This document shows positions 1-5,421 of a stretch of 5,421 nt of DNA, in pieces. Below the pieces are notes generated by a model that was not told the origin of the DNA, did no database searches, and saw only the letters and a list, made by a program, of their open reading frames with translations. The DNA is from an uncultured Clostridia bacterium (GTDB taxonomy: Bacteria > Bacillota > Clostridia > Oscillospirales > Acutalibacteraceae). Each line of letters starts with the position of its first letter. Positions within the stretch are counted from its first letter, which is position 1. The position numbers were made by a program, and so were the translations under genes. The stretch is taken from assembly GCA_945788455.1 (NCBI GenBank), contig CALZMC010000056.1, forward strand, positions 1-5,421, given 5' to 3'.

Positions 1-890
1 AAATCGTTTTGAGGCTCTGATACGTACATATATTTTTGCTTTGAATTTCCGAGACCTACGCCGAACAGTCCACCTGAGCCGATTGCATAAAGTGAATTAT
101 TCGTCTGCCATCTTGCACCGCGTGGGTCATAGTCCTTATCAAGCCATGCCTTTATTCTGTCGCCTGCATAGTTTTCGAGCAAATCGGGAGCTGTAATGAC
201 TACAAACGCAACAAGCACTATCATTGCCATACCGAACGCAAACAGCCTCCAATCGCTGCCTCCGCACCACATAAGTGTTGCACCGATTAAAAACATCAAA
301 ATTGTACAGGACATATGATGCTCTAAAAAGATTAATCCGCAGAATACTGCAATAATTCCAAGAGGAATAGCGATACCGTATTTAAAGCTTTTCATTTGGG
401 CATAAAACCTACTGATATATGCCGCAAAGGTTAGGATAATAGTAAATTTTGCAAGGTCGGACGGCTGAAATGTAAATCCGCCCGGAAGCGGAATCCAACG
501 TTTAAAGTTAGAGCCGTCTGCACCGCCCACATCAGTGTGATAAACAAGAACGAGCATTAATAATAGTATTGTTACTACTAATAGTGGCTTTGATGCAACC
601 TTGAGCCATTTATAATTAATCTTCGACATAACGAACATTGCAACGAGTCCTGCTATTGCAAAGATAAGCTGTCTTGTAAAGAAATAGTAGGAATCGTGAT
701 TTCGATTATAATACGCATACGGATATGTTGCTGAAAAGAGCATAACAAGTCCTATTGTTAGTATTGCAATAGTAACAGCTAAAAAAGGAATATCTATACT
801 GCCGGTTACAAAAAATGCATCCTTTGGTATTCCGAATATTGTTTTAGCCTTAATTATTTTATCATCAGCGCGTGATGAATTTTGAGCCAT
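1..890 (-). CDS. ftsW: FtsW/SpoVE-type SEDS peptidoglycan glycosyltransferase, 3' end missing
   Basis: An integral-membrane SEDS protein that polymerises lipid II into glycan strands with a class B PBP partner. The frame is open from ATG at 890 to the window edge: 296 codons, with perhaps 80-100 residues missing compared with the usual 370-400. The start follows AAAGGAG by 8 nt. Roughly seven hydrophobic segments are visible (about 33-55, 71-89, 100-118, 141-159, 170-189, 193-209, 214-234), followed by the large extracellular loop. Family motifs: KRWIPLPGG (130-138), FQPSDLAKF (141-149), the IGSGGLFGVGLGNSKQKY run (270-287), and EPQND ending at Asp296, which aligns with the catalytic Asp of FtsW/RodA (Asp297 in E. 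coli FtsW). Two departures are seen: QPSD where QPSE is usual, and LEHHMS where LEPDLG-like sequence is usual. The position after mraY favours FtsW or SpoVE over RodA, but sequence alone does not separate them. Confidence 0.93.
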   Translation of the reverse strand, partial: MAQNSSRADDKIIKAKTIFGIPKDAFFVTGSIDIPFLAVTIAILTIGLVMLFSATYPYAYYNRNHDSYYFFTRQLIFAIAGLVAMFVMSKINYKWLKVASKPLLVVTILLLMLVLVYHTDVGGADGSNFKRWIPLPGGFTFQPSDLAKFTIILTFAAYISRFYAQMKSFKYGIAIPLGIIAVFCGLIFLEHHMSCTILMFLIGATLMWCGGSDWRLFAFGMAMIVLVAFVVITAPDLLENYAGDRIKAWLDKDYDPRGARWQTNNSLYAIGSGGLFGVGLGNSKQKYMYVSEPQND

Positions 891-898
891 ACTGCATA

Positions 899-905
899 CT
901 CCTTT
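899..905 (-). promoter_or_regulatory. Shine-Dalgarno site of ftsW
   Basis: AAAGGAG on the minus strand, 8 nt before the ATG at 890. It is the strongest ribosome binding site in the window and fixes the ftsW start. It lies in the 36-nt gap after mraY (891-926), which holds no recognisable terminator hairpin, so ftsW is probably co-transcribed with mraY. Confidence 0.85.
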
Positions 906-926
906 CAGTTGATTTCTAATTAATAA

Positions 927-1976
927 TTATCTTGCATATACTCCAAAATACATAACTGCTATACCGATAGCACAGCCAATAGCATTAACGAGTGAAAATA
1001 CAACGCAAATTTTCTTTTCCTTCCAGCCACACATCTCAAAATGGTGGTGGATAGGAGCCATTTTAAATACGCGCTTGCCGTGAGTGATTTTGAAATATCC
1101 GATTTGGATAATATCACTCATTGTCTCGCAAACATAAACGATACCGATTGGCAATAGAATCAGCGGGCATTTAGAAATATAACCGAGTGCAACTACCATT
1201 CCTCCCAAGAACAGTGAGCCTGTGTCGCCCATAAATGTTTTTGCGGGATTCCAGTTCCAACAGAGAAAGCCGAGAACACCGCCGAGCAGTGCACCTGCAA
1301 ATATCTTCATTCCGATAAATGACATCATTTGACCGAGAATAATGAACGAAACTGCAACTGTTACAGTTACCGATGAGCATAGACCGTCAATGCCGTCTGT
1401 TAGATTTACGGAGTTAACACAGCCGTAAACGATGAAAAACGATACTTCCCAAAATACGATAGCAGTAAAGAGATTTTTTTCAAAATTCACTGTGCCGATG
1501 AACGGAATAGTCCAGCTTGTGTTATGAGAAAGCCACAGAGTTAGGATAAATCCAAAGGTCATAATAAGCTGACCGAGTGTTTTTTGCTTTGCTGACAGGC
1601 CCTCATTTCTCTTTAGCTTAATCTTGATGAAATCATCAGTAAAGCCGACAACGCCGAAGCCAAGTGCCAAAACCAAGCCTGAAATGAGCAAAACTAAATC
1701 TCTGTGATTTTGGGCATTCATTATGTCATTAGTCTCGATTTGATTATTAAATGCAAATACACAAAGAATTGATGAAATAACAAACGAAGCAATAATACCG
1801 ATAATGAACATCAGACCGCCCATATTCGGTGTGCCCTGCTTTGACTTATGCCATGATGGACCGATTTCTAAAATAGTTTGACCGAATTTTAGTTTTCTTA
1901 ACCAAGGGATTATGATAAATCCCAAGCCTGCCGTAATTCCAAATGAGATAATTATGCTGATAATTGTACCTTCCAT
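927..1976 (-). CDS. mraY: Phospho-N-acetylmuramoyl-pentapeptide-transferase MraY
   Basis: Transfers phospho-MurNAc-pentapeptide from UDP to undecaprenyl phosphate, making lipid I at the inner face of the membrane. The 349-residue protein is highly hydrophobic, consistent with the ten membrane helices of the family. Visible motifs: HKSKQGTPNMGG (43-54), the FTDDF aspartates D114/D115, NLTDGIDGL (191-199), MGDTGSL with D251, and the cytoplasmic APIHHHFE histidines H310-H312. All are standard for active MraY. The length lies between the B. subtilis (324) and E. coli (360) proteins, with a longer polar loop at about 77-93. I chose ATG 1976 over the in-frame GTG at 1988: it sits 8 nt after AGGTGG and starts the protein at MEGTII, whereas the GTG lies inside that ribosome binding site. 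The ATG overlaps the murF stop by one base, indicating translational coupling. Confidence 0.97.
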   Translation of the reverse strand: MEGTIISIIISFGITAGLGFIIIPWLRKLKFGQTILEIGPSWHKSKQGTPNMGGLMFIIGIIASFVISSILCVFAFNNQIETNDIMNAQNHRDLVLLISGLVLALGFGVVGFTDDFIKIKLKRNEGLSAKQKTLGQLIMTFGFILTLWLSHNTSWTIPFIGTVNFEKNLFTAIVFWEVSFFIVYGCVNSVNLTDGIDGLCSSVTVTVAVSFIILGQMMSFIGMKIFAGALLGGVLGFLCWNWNPAKTFMGDTGSLFLGGMVVALGYISKCPLILLPIGIVYVCETMSDIIQIGYFKITHGKRVFKMAPIHHHFEMCGWKEKKICVVFSLVNAIGCAIGIAVMYFGVYAR

Positions 1977-3328
1977 TATTTTCCCCACCTATCATATACA
2001 CTATGGATTACATCCTCAAGCTTCATACCTCTCGAAGCCTTAAAGATTATTGTATCGCCCGACTTAATAAGAGCATTAAGATTTTCTGCAAGCTCCTCCT
2101 TTGTGTCATAGCAATACGCATTATTCATACCCTTTGACCTTGCACCCTCAACGATATATTTTGAGTCAGGACCGTAGGTCAAGAGATAATCAATATTATT
2201 TTCAGCCACCATAACACCAACCTGTGTGTGCGCCTCTCTCGAATAATCGCCAAGCTCAAGCATATCGGCGAGCACGGCAATTTTTCTTTTTCCCTGAGTG
2301 TTCGAGAGAGTTGTGATAGCGGCCTTCATACTGTCGGGGCTTGCATTGTAGCAATCCTCAATGCAGGTTATGTCACGAACCTTAACACTCCTTTGGCGCA
2401 TGCCCTCAGGCTGATAAGCTGAAAGTGCGTCTGCACACTTTTGCGGTTCAATATTGAGATAATAGCCGACTGCAAATGCCGAAAGTGCGTTATATACATT
2501 GTGAATTCCGATAGTCGGAATTGTGATTTTTTGAGATTTATCGAAATAATCAATTTCAAATGATGTCGCGCCGTCAGATTCAACGATATTTTTCGCTTTG
2601 AAGTCTCCGCTGTCAATACCGTAAAAGACAATGTTGTAATCATCATTTTTTACTGTTGACAGTAGGTCGTTGTCTGCGTTTAGAATAAGAGTCGCGCCCT
2701 TTTCCAAGCCGTCAAGAATTTCGAGCTTTGCCTTTAGGATACCCTCTCTTGAGCCAAGATTTTCGATATGAGATACACCGATATTCGTTATCAGGGCAAG
2801 AGTCGGCTTTGTTGCAGTAGTAAGATTATGAATTTCGCCAAAATGGTTCATACCCATTTCAATTACTGCCGCCTCAATGCTATTGTCGATTTGAAACAGC
2901 ATTTGGGGTAGCCCGATTTCGTTATTAAGATTTCCTAAGGTTTTTATTGCATTATATTTTGAGTTTACAACAAGATAAGTAAATTCCTTTGTCGTTGTCT
3001 TACCGACCGAGCCTGTAAGAGCAACAATCGGGATATTAAACTTACTGCGATAATATCCGCCTAAATCAAGAAGCGCCTTTGATGTATCAGCTACCTTAAC
3101 ATAATTTCCGCTTAGCTCTATATCCTTATGTATCATTACAGCGCCGGCACCCTTGTCAAGAGCCTCCTGCGCAAACTGATGAGCATCAAATCTTTCGCCC
3201 TTTATACAAATAAACAGGCAACCCTTCGTGATTTTTCTTGTATCTATGCACACGCCGTTGATTTCGCAATCGTTATTAAAGCTCCCTCCACAAGCCTGTG
3301 CAATTTCCTTTAAGCTTAATAATTCCAT
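1976..3328 (-). CDS. murF: UDP-N-acetylmuramoyl-tripeptide--D-alanyl-D-alanine ligase MurF
   Basis: Cytoplasmic ATP-dependent ligase that adds D-Ala-D-Ala to UDP-MurNAc-tripeptide, completing the pentapeptide precursor. It has 450 residues, normal for the family. The N-terminal substrate domain (about 1-95) carries DTRKITKGCLFICIKGERFDAH (29-50). The central ATPase domain has the P-loop TGSVGKTTTK (105-114), TLGNLNNEIGLP (130-141), EMGMNHFGEI (157-166) and TNIGVSHIENLGS (181-193), followed by a Lys/Glu-rich KAKLEIL (199-205). GIHNVYNALSA (274-284) leads into the C-terminal domain, with DCYNASPDSM (325-334), LADMLELGDYSREAH (353-367) and KASRGMKLED (430-439). LNNEIGLP and YNASPDSM separate MurF from MurC/D/E. 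The ATG at 3328 lies 7 nt after AAAAGGA. It follows murE after 73 nt and overlaps mraY by one base. Confidence 0.97.
   Translation of the reverse strand: MELLSLKEIAQACGGSFNNDCEINGVCIDTRKITKGCLFICIKGERFDAHQFAQEALDKGAGAVMIHKDIELSGNYVKVADTSKALLDLGGYYRSKFNIPIVALTGSVGKTTTKEFTYLVVNSKYNAIKTLGNLNNEIGLPQMLFQIDNSIEAAVIEMGMNHFGEIHNLTTATKPTLALITNIGVSHIENLGSREGILKAKLEILDGLEKGATLILNADNDLLSTVKNDDYNIVFYGIDSGDFKAKNIVESDGATSFEIDYFDKSQKITIPTIGIHNVYNALSAFAVGYYLNIEPQKCADALSAYQPEGMRQRSVKVRDITCIEDCYNASPDSMKAAITTLSNTQGKRKIAVLADMLELGDYSREAHTQVGVMVAENNIDYLLTYGPDSKYIVEGARSKGMNNAYCYDTKEELAENLNALIKSGDTIIFKASRGMKLEDVIHSVYDRWGK
1985..1990 (-). promoter_or_regulatory. Shine-Dalgarno site of mraY, inside the murF 3' end
   Basis: AGGTGG on the minus strand (followed by two more G), 8 nt before the mraY ATG at 1976. 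The same bases encode the Arg-Trp of the MurF C-terminal DRWGK. Together with the TAATG stop/start overlap at 1978-1974, this indicates that ribosomes finishing murF start mraY. It also argues against the upstream GTG at 1988, which falls within the site. Confidence 0.75.
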
Positions 3329-3335
3329 TTCAATT

Positions 3336-3342
3336 TCCTTTT
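3336..3342 (-). promoter_or_regulatory. Shine-Dalgarno site of murF
   Basis: AAAAGGA on the minus strand, 7 nt before the ATG at 3328. It supports independent initiation at murF, in keeping with the relatively wide gap after murE. Confidence 0.75.
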
Positions 3343-3370
3343 GGATTTATGAACTGATTTTTTGCTGTAA

Positions 3371-3397
3371 TATTTTAAAATACTCGTTAATCGTTAA
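3371..3397. repeat. Short palindrome and tandem 7-mer in the murE-murF gap
   Basis: The 73-nt gap 3329-3401 is the longest non-coding stretch here. It contains a perfect 12-bp AT palindrome, TATTTTAAAATA (3371-3382), followed on the plus strand by two tandem copies of TCGTTAA (3384-3390, 3391-3397). The palindrome has no GC stem and no following T-run of the kind expected in an intrinsic terminator. I cannot assign a function. A weak promoter or an operator half-site pair is possible, and chance in AT-rich spacer DNA is the simplest explanation. Confidence 0.4.
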
Positions 3398-3401
3398 TGA
3401 T

Positions 3402-4835
3402 TTAGAGCTTTGAAAGAATCTCGCTGACAACCTCGCGCTCGTCAAAGTGAATTGTTCCTGTCGGCAAAATCTGATATGTTTCGTGTCCCTTGCCGGCAAG
3501 AAGAATAATGTCATCCTTTTGAGCATTCCTTATTGCATATTCGATTGCATCATAGCGAAGTTCAACAACCTCATACGGAGTATCAATCCCCTGCATACCG
3601 ACAAGAATATCCTTAATGATTTCGCTTGGATTTTCACTTCTCGGGTTATCGGATGTAACAACGCAGAAATCGGAAAGCTCTGCGGCAATCCTGCCCATCT
3701 TAGGTCTCTTTGTCTTATCTCTGTCTCCGCCGCAGCCAAATACTGTTACTACTCTGCCCTTGGCTATTTCTCTTAAAGAGGAAATGATATTTTCGAGTCC
3801 GTCAGGAGAATGAGCATAGTCGATAATAATTGTGAAGTCCCTGTCACAAGGTACAACCTCAATTCTGCCCTTAACTCCGTTAGACTTGCTGATAGCACCG
3901 AGAACATCATTAAAGCCAATTCCGAGAGCGAGCGCACATGTTGCAGCGCACAGTGAATTATAAACCGAAAATCTTCCCGGAATCGGGCAATAGCATCTAC
4001 CGATTGTGTCGCCTACAAGCTCATATTCAACACCGTTTGGCTTAAATGTGACATTCTTAGCAACAAAGCTTGCATTATTTGTATCGACTGCATAGGTAAC
4101 AAGCTTTTCAAAATCAAGTCCCTTTACAATTTCGAGACCGTATTCGTCATCAGCATTAGTTACGGCAATTTCGCAGTTTTCAAATAAAATTCTCTTTGAA
4201 TTAAAGTAATTCTCCCAAGTCTTGTGATAATCAAGATGGTCTTGAGTCAAGTTTGTGAATGCACCGAGCTTGAACCTTAATCCGTTTACTCTGCCCTGTG
4301 CGAGTGCCTGTGACGAAACCTCCATGACACAGTATTCACATTCAGCCTCAACCATCATTGAAAACAGCTTTTGAAGCTCGTATGGGTCGGGAGTTGTATA
4401 TTTTGCAGGATAAATTTCATCACAAATCATATTTTGGACTGTACCGATAAGTCCAACCTTTTTTCCGACATTCTCTAATATTTGCTTAATCAGGAATGTT
4501 GTAGTTGTTTTTCCGTTAGTGCCTGTTAAGCCGATTAGCTTTAGCTTGTCGGCAGGATTACCGAAGAAATTTGCACATATCTGTGAAAAAACTGCACGCG
4601 AATTTTCAACAATAACCTGATTATCAAGACCTAAATCTCGCTCGACAATGACTGCGACTGCGCCGTTATTGAGCATCTCATCGGCAACAGAGTGACCGTC
4701 AAACGCAGCACCCTTTATGCACACAAACAGTGAGCCGTCCTTTACAAGTCTTGAATCCTGTGTAACATCTAACACGTCAACATCAGGATAATTATTCTGC
4801 ACATTTATGTTCTTTAGAATTTGTGAAAGTTTCAT
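3402..4835 (-). CDS. murE: UDP-N-acetylmuramoyl-L-alanyl-D-glutamate--2,6-diaminopimelate ligase MurE
   Basis: Cytoplasmic ATP-dependent ligase adding the third stem-peptide residue to UDP-MurNAc-L-Ala-D-Glu. It has 477 residues, close to the usual 480-500. N-terminal domain: DSRLVKDGSLFVCIKG (27-42). ATPase domain: P-loop TGTNGKTTT (104-112), YTTPDP (146-151), EVSSQAL (172-178), TNLTQDHLDYH (194-204) and NSKRILF (212-218), where K214 is probably the carbamylated lysine. C-terminal domain: GRFSVYNSLCA (287-297), IDYAHSPDGL (338-347), FGCGGDRDKTKRPKM (366-380), DNPRSENP (396-403) and AGKGHETYQ (447-455). DNPR is the established signature for meso-diaminopimelate rather than lysine, so the cell wall is predicted to be meso-DAP type. 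The ATG at 4835 lies 8 nt after AAGGGG. The gene begins 21 nt after the PBP stop. Confidence 0.97.
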   Translation of the reverse strand: MKLSQILKNINVQNNYPDVDVLDVTQDSRLVKDGSLFVCIKGAAFDGHSVADEMLNNGAVAVIVERDLGLDNQVIVENSRAVFSQICANFFGNPADKLKLIGLTGTNGKTTTTFLIKQILENVGKKVGLIGTVQNMICDEIYPAKYTTPDPYELQKLFSMMVEAECEYCVMEVSSQALAQGRVNGLRFKLGAFTNLTQDHLDYHKTWENYFNSKRILFENCEIAVTNADDEYGLEIVKGLDFEKLVTYAVDTNNASFVAKNVTFKPNGVEYELVGDTIGRCYCPIPGRFSVYNSLCAATCALALGIGFNDVLGAISKSNGVKGRIEVVPCDRDFTIIIDYAHSPDGLENIISSLREIAKGRVVTVFGCGGDRDKTKRPKMGRIAAELSDFCVVTSDNPRSENPSEIIKDILVGMQGIDTPYEVVELRYDAIEYAIRNAQKDDIILLAGKGHETYQILPTGTIHFDEREVVSEILSKL

Positions 4836-4843
4836 TGATTTAT

Positions 4844-4849
4844 CCCCTT
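4844..4849 (-). promoter_or_regulatory. Shine-Dalgarno site of murE
   Basis: AAGGGG on the minus strand, 8 nt before the ATG at 4835, within the 21-nt gap after the PBP stop codon (4859-4857). The gap is too short for a separate terminator and promoter, which supports co-transcription of the PBP gene and murE. Confidence 0.7.
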
Positions 4850-4856
4850 AATTATT

Positions 4857-5421
4857 TTAGTCAAGTACCGAATCGGTATTCTTAAATGTTACCTTAATAA
4901 CCGTACCCTTTTCGACAGTTGCGTCCTTTTCCTCGCTTTGTCTTGATGCGACAACATTACCGCTGTCAAGACTATTGCCCTTTATTTCAATATTCAAGAA
5001 GCAGTCGCCGGCAAGACTCTTTGCCTCATTAACTGTTAAGCCGTTAAAGTTAGGAACCTTAACCGTCTGCTTTTTAGCATCATTTGTGTAAAGATATACG
5101 GTTCCGTTTGTTGGAATTGTTGAGGCACTTGTCGGGTTTTGGCGAGTTACCTTGTCGCCATCGCCGATTACTACTGCCTTTAGCTTATATTCGCTAATCA
5201 TTTTCTTTGCATCGCTTAGCGACTTGCCTGTAACATTAGGAGTATAGGCTGAAAGCTTTTTAACCTCTTTTTCGTCATACTTAGGCTCTATGCCAAGTAC
5301 AGCCATTGCCTCCTCGATAACCTCTGCGGCAATTGGTGCACACAAAGCACCGCCGCCTAAATCCTGATTAGGCTCATCAACAATAATTATCATTGCAAGC
5401 TCGGGATTATCTGACGGAGCG
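4857..5421 (-). CDS. Class B penicillin-binding protein (FtsI/SpoVD type), C-terminal end with two PASTA domains, 5' end missing
   Basis: The C-terminal 187 residues of a peptidoglycan D,D-transpeptidase. The frame is open to the window edge. The internal ATG at 5393 is not the start, because the nine codons before it (APSDNPELA) continue into MIIIVDEPNQ, the typical end of the transpeptidase fold in PBP2/SpoVD. Visible residues 1-45 complete that domain and finish with the LGIEP commonly seen before PASTA domains. Two PASTA repeats follow, at about 57-113 (TPNVTGKSLSDA..., ending TNGTVYLYTN) and 118-180 (VKVPNFNGLTVNEA..., ending KGTVIKVTF). The active-site SxxK, SxN and KTG motifs lie upstream, outside the window. 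Its place directly before murE matches ftsI/pbpB/spoVD in dcw clusters. Whether it serves vegetative division or sporulation cannot be decided from this fragment, so no symbol is given. Confidence 0.93.
   Translation of the reverse strand, partial: APSDNPELAMIIIVDEPNQDLGGGALCAPIAAEVIEEAMAVLGIEPKYDEKEVKKLSAYTPNVTGKSLSDAKKMISEYKLKAVVIGDGDKVTRQNPTSASTIPTNGTVYLYTNDAKKQTVKVPNFNGLTVNEAKSLAGDCFLNIEIKGNSLDSGNVVASRQSEEKDATVEKGTVIKVTFKNTDSVLD

Larger units (their letters stand above)
1..5421 (-). other. dcw cluster segment, probably one operon
   Basis: Five co-directional genes in the order PBP, murE, murF, mraY, ftsW, with junctions of 21 nt, 73 nt, a 1-nt overlap and 36 nt. No GC-rich hairpin with a T-run is seen at any junction, and I found no convincing -35/-10 pair. 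The order matches the E. coli cluster except that murD is missing between mraY and ftsW. The B. subtilis cluster (pbpB, spoVD, murE, mraY, murD, spoVE, murG) lacks murF here, so this layout differs from both. Confidence 0.85.

Noticed and set aside
891..926. Possible terminator between mraY and ftsW
   Set aside because: The 36-nt gap is AT-rich with no GC stem and no proper hairpin plus T-run, and it contains the strong ftsW ribosome binding site.
1171..1380. Minus-strand out-of-frame open frame inside mraY
   Set aside because: It is a shifted frame within the MraY catalytic region, whose own frame is fully conserved. The Cys/Arg/Ser-rich product looks like frame shadow.
2228..2646. Small open frames overlapping murF on both strands (2228-2422 plus, 2368-2646 minus)
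   Set aside because: Both sit inside intact, motif-rich murF sequence and show no protein family features.
3365..3400. Possible sigma-A promoter in the murE-murF gap (TTAACG and TAAAAT on the minus strand)
   Set aside because: The two boxes are only about 14 nt apart and the -35 match is poor. AT-rich spacer gives such matches easily, so it is not annotated as a promoter.
3128..3413. Two overlapping plus-strand frames (3128-3313, 3228-3413) across the murF start and the spacer
   Set aside because: They are antisense to the conserved MurF N-terminus, overlap each other in different frames and have no recognisable content.
3447..3776. Plus-strand open frame of 109 codons opposite murE
   Set aside because: It lies wholly antisense to the conserved C-terminal part of murE, has no clear ribosome binding site or recognisable domain, and its composition is what the complement of murE codons would give.
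5391..5393. ATG as a possible start of a small free-standing PASTA protein
   Set aside because: The frame stays open upstream to the window edge, and the preceding codons (APSDNPELA) are the expected transpeptidase sequence, so this Met is internal.

Overview
The window is a minus-strand segment of a division and cell-wall (dcw) gene cluster. Read in the direction of transcription (high to low coordinates), it holds the 3' end of a class B penicillin-binding protein with two PASTA domains (ftsI/spoVD type), then murE, murF, mraY and the 5' part of an ftsW/spoVE-type SEDS gene. Both outer genes run off the window. The three central genes are complete, and every catalytic motif I looked for in them is present. 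Nothing on the plus strand looks like a real gene.

Organism: the base composition is moderately AT-rich. The PBP ends in PASTA domains and the start sites carry strong purine-rich Shine-Dalgarno sequences. MurE carries the DNPR motif of meso-diaminopimelate-adding enzymes. Together these suggest a Gram-positive Firmicute of the class Clostridia, perhaps Ruminococcaceae/Oscillospiraceae or a relative. This is inferred from protein style and layout, and no single marker proves it.

Layout on the minus strand: PBP 3' end (5421-4857), 21-nt gap, murE (4835-3402), 73-nt gap, murF (3328-1976), 1-nt stop/start overlap, mraY (1976-927), 36-nt gap, ftsW (890 to beyond position 1). The tight spacing, shared strand and absence of any convincing terminator or promoter point to one polycistronic operon. 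There is no gene-free stretch longer than 73 nt.

The genes act in sequence. MurE adds meso-DAP to UDP-MurNAc-dipeptide and MurF adds D-Ala-D-Ala, giving the UDP-MurNAc-pentapeptide. MraY moves that phospho-sugar-peptide onto undecaprenyl phosphate (lipid I). After MurG (not in the window) makes lipid II, FtsW polymerises the glycan and its partner class B PBP cross-links the peptides. murD, which often lies between mraY and ftsW in dcw clusters, is absent from that position.

The window is mostly a conventional housekeeping locus and I see no sign of a new system. The points worth a second look are two departures from usual SEDS motifs in FtsW, the missing murD, the mraY ribosome binding site embedded in the end of murF, and a small repeat/palindrome in the murE-murF gap.
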